In this document: in pieces, positions 57,540-64,000 of the stretch
How the letters are laid out: each line of letters opens with the position of its first letter
Numbering within the stretch: position 1 is the first letter of the stretch
NCBI RefSeq assembly: GCF_040412425.1
Contig: NC_089767.1
Location: forward strand, 3,784,948 to 3,848,947
From: Macrobrachium rosenbergii
Lineage: Eukaryota; Arthropoda; Malacostraca; Decapoda; Palaemonidae
DNA: 64,000 nucleotides
Direction: 5' to 3'
Notes under the pieces: generated by a model
Told to the model about the DNA's origin: nothing
Seen by the model: the letters and a program-made list of their open reading frames with translations, nothing else
Database searches by the model: none
Translations under genes and position numbers: made by a program

Positions 57540-57840
57540 TCCTTAGGCCATCTCGTACTCACCTTTGTGGTATACTGTTATAATTTCCCTGTTGGTTTCT
57601 CTACTTTTCCCAGCGTGTCCTTTATTTTTTTTTTCTTGTCATGGTCTCTATAATGTTGCTGGGGTATCTTTTGTCCATCAGCATATGCCTCACACTGTCC
57701 AATGTCCGACAGACAGTTTCTAAGCACTGCAGTGAGAGAAAGCCCTTCTGATGTATATGACAATTGCGACCTTTAATATGAGTCTGGGCATTTTCCCACT
57801 GCATAAGGCAGTGTTCCCCCACAAAACGTTTGGGATTTAC
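57540..57840 (-). pseudogene. Possible Penelope-like RT C-terminal fragment
   Basis: The minus strand gives QKGFLSLQCLETVCRTLD then VRHMLMDKRYPSNIIETM. This resembles the end of Penelope-type RT regions (a helix, then xLxxNGYPxxxI). Only this patch fits and the rest is broken, so the call is weak. Confidence 0.25.
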
Positions 57841-57939
57841 TGGATTTGTTTTCTCTCAAAGATTATACAAATTAAGGGAGCGTCTCCTGTTTGTTGGTCT
57901 GGTATGATGAAGTACCGTTGACTTCTGGTGGCTGCTGTG

Positions 57940-58960
57940 CTGATGTCATCCACACATATGACATTGAGCCTTGACTGCTGGTGGTTGCTATGCTAATGTC
58001 ATCCACACATATGATATTTAGCCTTGACTTCCGGTGGTTGCTATGATGTCATCCACACATATGACATTTATCCTTGACACCTGGTGGTTGCTATAATGAT
58101 GTCATCCACACAAATGACATTTAGCCTTGACTTCTGGTGGTGGATATGATGATGTCATTCACACATATGACATTTAGCTTGGACTTCTGGTGGTTGATAT
58201 GTTAATGTCATCCATACATATGACATTTAGCCTTGACTTCTGGTGGTTGATATGAAGATGTCATCTGCACATATGACACTGAGCCTTGACTTCTGGTGGT
58301 TGATATGATGATGTCATCCACACATATGACATTTAGCCTTGGCTTCTGGTGGTTGATATGATGATGTCATCTGCACATATGACATTTAGCCTTAACTCCT
58401 GGTGGTTGCTATGAAGATGTCATCCACATATATGACATTTAGCCTTGACTTCTGGTGGTTGATATGGTGATGTCATCATATGACATTTAGCCTTGACTTC
58501 TGGTGGCTGATATGACATTTAGCCTTGACTTCTGGTGGTTGATATGGTGATGTCATCCACACATATGACATTTAGAAGATGTCATCCACACATGTGACAT
58601 TTGCCCATCAGCACATGACTCAGGGTGGTGGTTAATATCTGGTGATTTCTGTCATCCACACATATGACATTTAACATCCACAAATTGACTTCTGGTGGTT
58701 GATATGGTGATGTCATCCATCCACACACACACATATGACATTTAGCCTATGGTGATGTCATCCACACATATGACATTTAGCCTTGGTGGTTGATATGGTG
58801 ATGTCATCCACACATATGACATTTAGCCTTGATTTCTGGTGGTTGATATGGTGATGTCATCCACACATATGACATTTAGCCTTGACTTCTGGTGGTTGAT
58901 ATGGTGATGTCATCCACACGGTTTAGCCTGACTATGGTGATGTTTTGATTTATTTAGCCT
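57940..58960 (+). repeat. Minisatellite of about 52 bp, about 18-20 units
   Basis: The unit contains ATGATGTCATCCACACATAT, GACATTTAGCCTTGACTTCT and GGTGGTTGATATG. Each unit holds the hairpin ATGTCAT-CCACACAT-ATGACAT. Units are variably truncated in the right half. Confidence 0.9.
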
Positions 58961-59020
58961 TGACTTTTGGAAGTCCAGTTTTCACATATGACAAACAAAA
59001 GCTTCAAAGGCTTTAACTAC

Positions 59021-59297
59021 AAGTAAAAAATGCCGAAGTAACTTCCCAATGGTTTTTGTCCTATATCGTTGCCAGAAGCACGATTATGGCTAACTTTAAC
59101 TCGTAAATAAAATAAAAATGACCTGAGACTAGAGGGCTGAATTTGGCATGTTTGATGTTTGGAGGGGGCTGGTTGATCAACATACCAATTTGCAGCCCTC
59201 TACCCTCAGTAGTTTTTAAAATCTGAGGGCGCACAGGAAAAGCGCGGACGGACAGACAAAGCCGGTACAATAGTTTTCTTTTAAAGAAAATTAAAAC
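59021..59297 (-). mobile_element. Element C, copy 7, internally deleted
   Basis: AAGTAAAAAATGCCGAAGTA jumps to TCCTATATCGTTGCCAGAAG, losing the part with the ATAGATCT hairpin. The central inverted repeat and CGGACGGACAGACAAAGCCGG end are intact. Confidence 0.8.
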
Positions 59298-60056
59298 CCC
59301 AAACTTAGAATCTCTTTACCGTTCTCTACTTGCACGTATTTTACGATGGTAATTACACTTCCCAGTACGTGGGGAAAAGTAAGACTAAAATTACACCGTC
59401 GAACCAAAACATTCCTTTTTTGTTTTATGTTTTCGTCTGCGTCTGTGGGCATTCGTCTAATATATACCCATCTCTCTTTCGTTATCACGAACGAATTTCT
59501 CTGCTTTTGTTTCTTTTACCTAAAAATTATTGTTGTAATCATTCCATTTTTTACTGCAATTATCGATATTCCATTTCAGTTTCTCTTTCTATTTTTGCGT
59601 ACTAGATATAATTAGCCTTACCTACCGTAACATCTGGAAAAATGCGTGATTTCTCATTGTGATCTTAACATATCGTTGATAAATTTAGCTAGAGTCTCTC
59701 ACCCTTACCTTACCATTCGTCACCTAATATTAATACGTACGTATATATAATGACCCTTCACTGCCCAGCACATTCCTACAGCTCCAAACTCCTCTCGGTA
59801 AACCCATTCAAGTCTTCATGAATAATATTTAAATGGGCTTCTGCATTTGCAGATGTTTCCCATCAAAATGGATTAATAGCTATATGAAACTTTATGTTCG
59901 ATGTTTTGGTGCGTAATGGGGTCGTATTAATGAGGTCATTATTTTATTTTAGGCAAATGGAGTCACCGAAGAAACGAAGTTTAACAGGATAATGACTATC
60001 ATATCATCACGTTCTTTGCATATTTTTCAGTTTAGTTCGTATCTTCTTAATTGTTA

Positions 60057-60060
<4 letters not shown>
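59298..60060. other. No gene seen
   Basis: Short frames only, no domain or repeat. Confidence 0.4.

Positions 60061-60061
<1 letters not shown>

Positions 60062-60136
<75 letters not shown>
60062..60136 (+). repeat. (GA)n microsatellite
   Basis: Pure run of about 75 bases. Confidence 0.95.
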
Positions 60137-60139
<3 letters not shown>

Positions 60140-60400
60140 AATCATGGTCATCTTTTTCACCCTTTTCAGAAGATTTATGTCAGTTGACCTAATGTTGAAA
60201 TGATAGTCCATCAATTTTTGTACTAGTGTAAATAGTGTGAAATGAATTTTACGATATTTTGACTACCTCTAGAAAATTTAAGTAGGATTACAATTATAGT
60301 CATCCTATTTTTCACCCTTTTTAGAAGATTCACGTCAATTGAACTCATGTTGAAATTCAAGTTGTCTACGAATATTTGTGCTAGTGTAAATATTTACAGA
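60140..60400 (+). repeat. Two-copy diverged tandem duplication of about 150 bp
   Basis: TCATCTTTTTCACCCTTTTC, AGAAGATT and TGTACTAGTGTAAAT recur near 60295-60390 with substitutions. Confidence 0.6.
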
Positions 60401-60654
60401 TATACTCAAGATATGTTGACCACCCCTTTGCAAGACTGAAAGCCTCCCATATTGGTAATTCTATCTCCATTACATCTTTGGTCTTTCCCACGAACTAGAC
60501 TAAAAGTTTTACCAATTTTCAACAGGTAAAAAAAAATTCCTTTTAACACCCGGAGCTTCGTATGCACTGTTTCATTCGAAAGCGAGGTCAGCGTGGGAGT
60601 GCCTCTTGAAAGCACAGAGAAATAAGCACGTTTTTACCCCTACGCTAAAGGCAA

Positions 60655-60940
60655 GCAAGTTAAGTATACCTTAGTTTTACCAGACCACCGAGCTGATTAA
60701 CAGCTCTCCTAGGGCTGGCCCGAAGGATTAGACTTATTTTACGTGGCTAAGAACCAATTGGTTACTTAGCAACGGGACCTACAGCTTATTGTGGAATCCG
60801 AACCACATTATGGCGAGGAATGAATTTCTATCACCAGAAATAAATTCCTCTAACTCTTCATCAGCCGGCCGGGGAATTGAACTTCGGCCCATCGAGTGAC
60901 AGTCCGCAGCTCTACCGACTCACCCAACGAAGAGCTAAAA
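60655..60940 (-). mobile_element. SINE-1, full length, minus strand
   Basis: The minus strand starts with a tRNA-like head (TTCGTTGGGTGAGTCGGTAG with A-box character, then CCGAAGTTCAATTCCCCGG with a B box). The common body follows and ends GGTATACTTAACTT. Confidence 0.82.
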
Positions 60941-62030
60941 AAAATTCTTCCTTGTAAAGTATTATAAATATCTTAATTATTAAAACTTTTATCAAGCTGC
61001 TAAAATTGCTATGGGAATAACTCAATGTAAGGAGGAGAAAAAATTGGTCCCCAGAGTATAATAATGAAACAAGGCTAGAGCTAATTATAGTTAGATCTAT
61101 AATATCCAAAACTTGATTCCATAACGTAATTTTTAACGTGTTTAAAATGAATCTGTTATAAAGCTTGCTTTTAACGTTGTCCATAACACAGCAAAAAGAT
61201 GTATTTTGTTACAATCGGTTTATTTCTCTCAACCTTATATTCTATCTCGAAATTCAATATTTGTGTATAAAATTAAGAAGATGCCCTTTATCGCATTTAA
61301 AACTGCCTTATGGTTTTTTTCAAAGCCGTCTAATTGCTTCATCCTGCCAAGAGGAAAAAAAGTTACTATTTTTGGCTAACTATCTCTGGTTACGAATTAA
61401 TGCTGTTTGAGAATCCAGTGTATTGATATTTTTTCCAGGAGAATTTAATTATTCTGCATTTGAGTCTCACTGCGGCTTGTATCACCAAGCTGCTAAGGCG
61501 GGGGGTGTCTTGTACACTGTGTCAAAGTACCATTTCGATCAAGTAAATAGTTTGAAAGATATTTGAGAAAAACGATGACTCGCCGTCCCTGAAATGGATA
61601 GTAGGTAGTGTCGTTAACCCTGCGTGCAGGTCGCTATTTTTTTAACCATGCTTTTGACCAATCACTCTTGATTTATCACTCCTTAATTTGTCGTGCTAAC
61701 TACTCCAGGACATAAAGCTGGATTTCCTTAACACAAACTATCCAGAATCTATCTTCACGGTCGTGGTAATTATGAAGACTAGCAAGAAAGTCCCTCTTTG
61801 AGCAAACTGACTGATATTGCTCTGAAAAGAAAAAAGGTTTGCGGATTGGGCAATGGTGGCAGCAACCGATTAAAAAATATCAAAAGATGACTTTCATTCT
61901 GTGAACATGACTCCCCAGTATACGAGTATAAACACTTAGCCGCAAAATACTGTAATTAATGTCGTTACTGATGTCAAATCTTGTGTGACTTTTCTCAGTA
62001 TTTATATTATTGTCATTCTGTTCATAATCT
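60941..62030. other. No gene seen
   Basis: AT-rich sequence, no exon, repeat or RNA structure recognised. Confidence 0.4.
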
Positions 62031-62032
62031 TT

Positions 62033-62705
62033 ATTAAAACATTAGTAGCAACGTACCTAAATAACCTATATTAAAACATTAACAGAAACATGCCCACATG
62101 ACCTGTATTAAAACATTAGCAGCAACATACCGACATAACCTGTATTAAAACATTAACAGCAACATACCTGCATAACCTGTATTGGCAGCAACATACCTAC
62201 ATAACCTGTATTAAAATATTAGGAGCAACATACCTACATAACCTGTATTAAAACATTAGCAGCAACGTACCTACATAACTTGTACTAAATCATCAGCAGC
62301 AACATACCTACATAACCTGTATTGGCATCAACATACCTACATAACCTGTATTCAAACATTAGCAGCAACATACTTATATAACCTGTATTAAAACATTAGC
62401 AGCAACATACCTACATAACCTGTATTAAAACATTAGCATCAACATACCTACATAATCTGTATTAAAACATTAGCAGCAACATACCTACATACCCTGTATT
62501 AAAACATTAGCATCAACATACCTACATAACCTGTGTTAAAATATTAGCATCAACATACCTACATACCCTGTATTAAAACATTAGCAGCAACATATCCACA
62601 TAATCTGTATTAACATAACCTGTATTAGCAGCAGCATACCAACATAACCTGTATTAGCAGCAGCATACCTACATAACCTGCATTAGCAGCAACATACCCA
62701 TCCAC
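62033..62705 (+). repeat. 37-bp minisatellite, about 18 units
   Basis: The unit contains TATTAAAACATTAGCAGCAA and CATACCTACATAACCTG. Some units lack the TTAAAACA part. Confidence 0.9.
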
Positions 62706-63010
62706 ATCATCAAAATTTCCAAAAGTACAGCCATCGCAAAACTTCACTTTTTCGGCTGACTTTCAGATATTTATACCTCACGGGGGGTCTTTGTTCCCCA
62801 TCCAACCTTTACCCCCCCCCTCCCCCCCCTTCCACCCCCGCCTCTGGTGCAGGCAACATTCAGCCTGACTTGAACGCATTACAATTTTGATTCGCGGGAT
62901 GACTGAGGGTCTCTGCACAAAGAAGGTCTCCTCAACCAATGGCTGCGACCTAGGTTAGCTGACTAACCATAAAGTACATAATTCATTATTTACATCAACA
63001 TATATATATG
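62706..63010. other. No gene seen
   Basis: C-rich patch at about 62810-62840. Otherwise nothing. Confidence 0.4.
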
Positions 63011-63374
<364 letters not shown>

Positions 63375-63714
63375 GTAGTATTATACTGTATGTATATATA
63401 TACATATGTATATAATATATTCTCTAGGCACAAGAGACTGGTAGCAATGATCTGGAACAAACTTATACTCATGTTACACACCATAATAAGACGAATAATA
63501 TAAACACGAGAATGGTAAAGTATATTAGTTCACTGTAAGTTCTTTTTTAAATGAAAACGAATAATAGCTTATTTCAGGGAAAAATAATGTATTGGAACAA
63601 GGAAATACTATCGTATTGGGTAGAGAATAGGCCTGGCGTTACGAATGGCACATCCTTCTGAACAAAAGGGAGGGGCTTATGATTGTAAATAATTTTACAT
63701 AATTTACCTAACTG

Positions 63715-63880
63715 ACAGCATTTCATTCGAATTATCCCTTCTGCCTGAAAGACCTGGGTTCGATCCTGATGTGAGTCAGAAATTTATTTCTGTTCCACAC
63801 GTGATTGTGCGTTGATTATTTCTATCTTATTCACTCAGAAGGGATCATTCGAATGCAATGCTGTCAATTAGGTCATTGCT
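63715..63880 (+). mobile_element. SINE-2 tRNA-like head inside a short inverted repeat
   Basis: GACCTGGGTTCGATCCTGAT holds a perfect B box. The flanks CAGCATTTCATTCGAATTAT and CATTCGAATGCAATGCTG are inverted, as are CCCTTCTG and CAGAAGGG. The same head occurs at 11925-11992. Confidence 0.6.
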
Positions 63881-64000
63881 GAGTCGGGAAGTTGGGGAAA
63901 ACTCGCTGGTATGCAAGCAGTTGGCTTGCCCAGGTATTTCCTTGGGTGCAGTTGCTCTCAGGTTCCAAATTCTTTTAGACTTGTATGGCCTAGTGGGCAG

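Noticed and set aside
62033..62705. CRISPR-like regular repeats (also 57.9-58.9 kb and 35.5-35.8 kb)
   Set aside because: Units are contiguous with no unique spacers, in a eukaryotic setting with no cas genes. They are minisatellites.

Overview
This is a non-coding-rich stretch of an animal nuclear genome, most likely a decapod crustacean or a close malacostracan. The inference rests on dense GA, TA and AAT microsatellites, a gene with ordinary GT-AG introns, several dispersed SINE/MITE families, and a short TTAGG-type telomeric motif. No database search was possible, so the species is not named. There are no bacterial-type genes, rRNA genes, intact tRNA genes or CRISPR arrays.

The only gene I can support runs on the + strand from 11404 to 18004. 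Four coding exons (11404-11553, 12245-12388, 13423-13641, 16022-18004) join in phase 0 to an 831-codon reading frame. The product looks like a cytoplasmic adaptor with a PTB/PID-type fold whose beta4-beta5 loop holds a long acidic and serine-rich insertion. A large disordered tail follows, with poly-Gly, a proline-rich SH3-type site, a basic RS stretch and a C-terminal RVTF motif that fits a PP1 docking site. The exons are visibly GC-rich against an AT-rich background.

The rest is repeats. (1) Repeat A (about 300 bp) has 17 copies, 16 in one orientation. (2) Three tRNA-headed SINE types are present: SINE-1 at 21.9, 37.7, 38.8 and 60.7 kb; SINE-2 at 11.9 and 63.7 kb; SINE-3 with an AAT tail at 0.76 and 12.4 kb. 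(3) Element C is a MITE-like family with internal palindromes, in seven copies and a fragment. (4) There is one hAT-type MITE with a perfect 8-bp target duplication (7626-7977) and one probable TA-flanked MITE (30822-31156). (5) Several fold-back elements occur, the largest a palindrome of about 830 bp at 27793-28624. (6) Minisatellites lie at 3.0, 14.4, 15.7, 20.2, 35.5, 47.7-49.4, 53.5-54.2, 57.9-58.9 and 62.0-62.7 kb. (7) Decayed retroelements include a Ty3/gypsy remnant at 38.0-40.8 kb whose integrase directly follows the protease (Gmr1-like order), and LINE reverse-transcriptase fossils at 31.3-32.7, 41.1-42.3 and 50.5-51.5 kb.

The window is therefore one conserved gene embedded in accessory DNA. 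The points most worth following are the split PTB adaptor, the Gmr1-like remnant, the giant palindrome, the hammerhead-like cores in three fold-back elements, and the orientation bias of repeat A.
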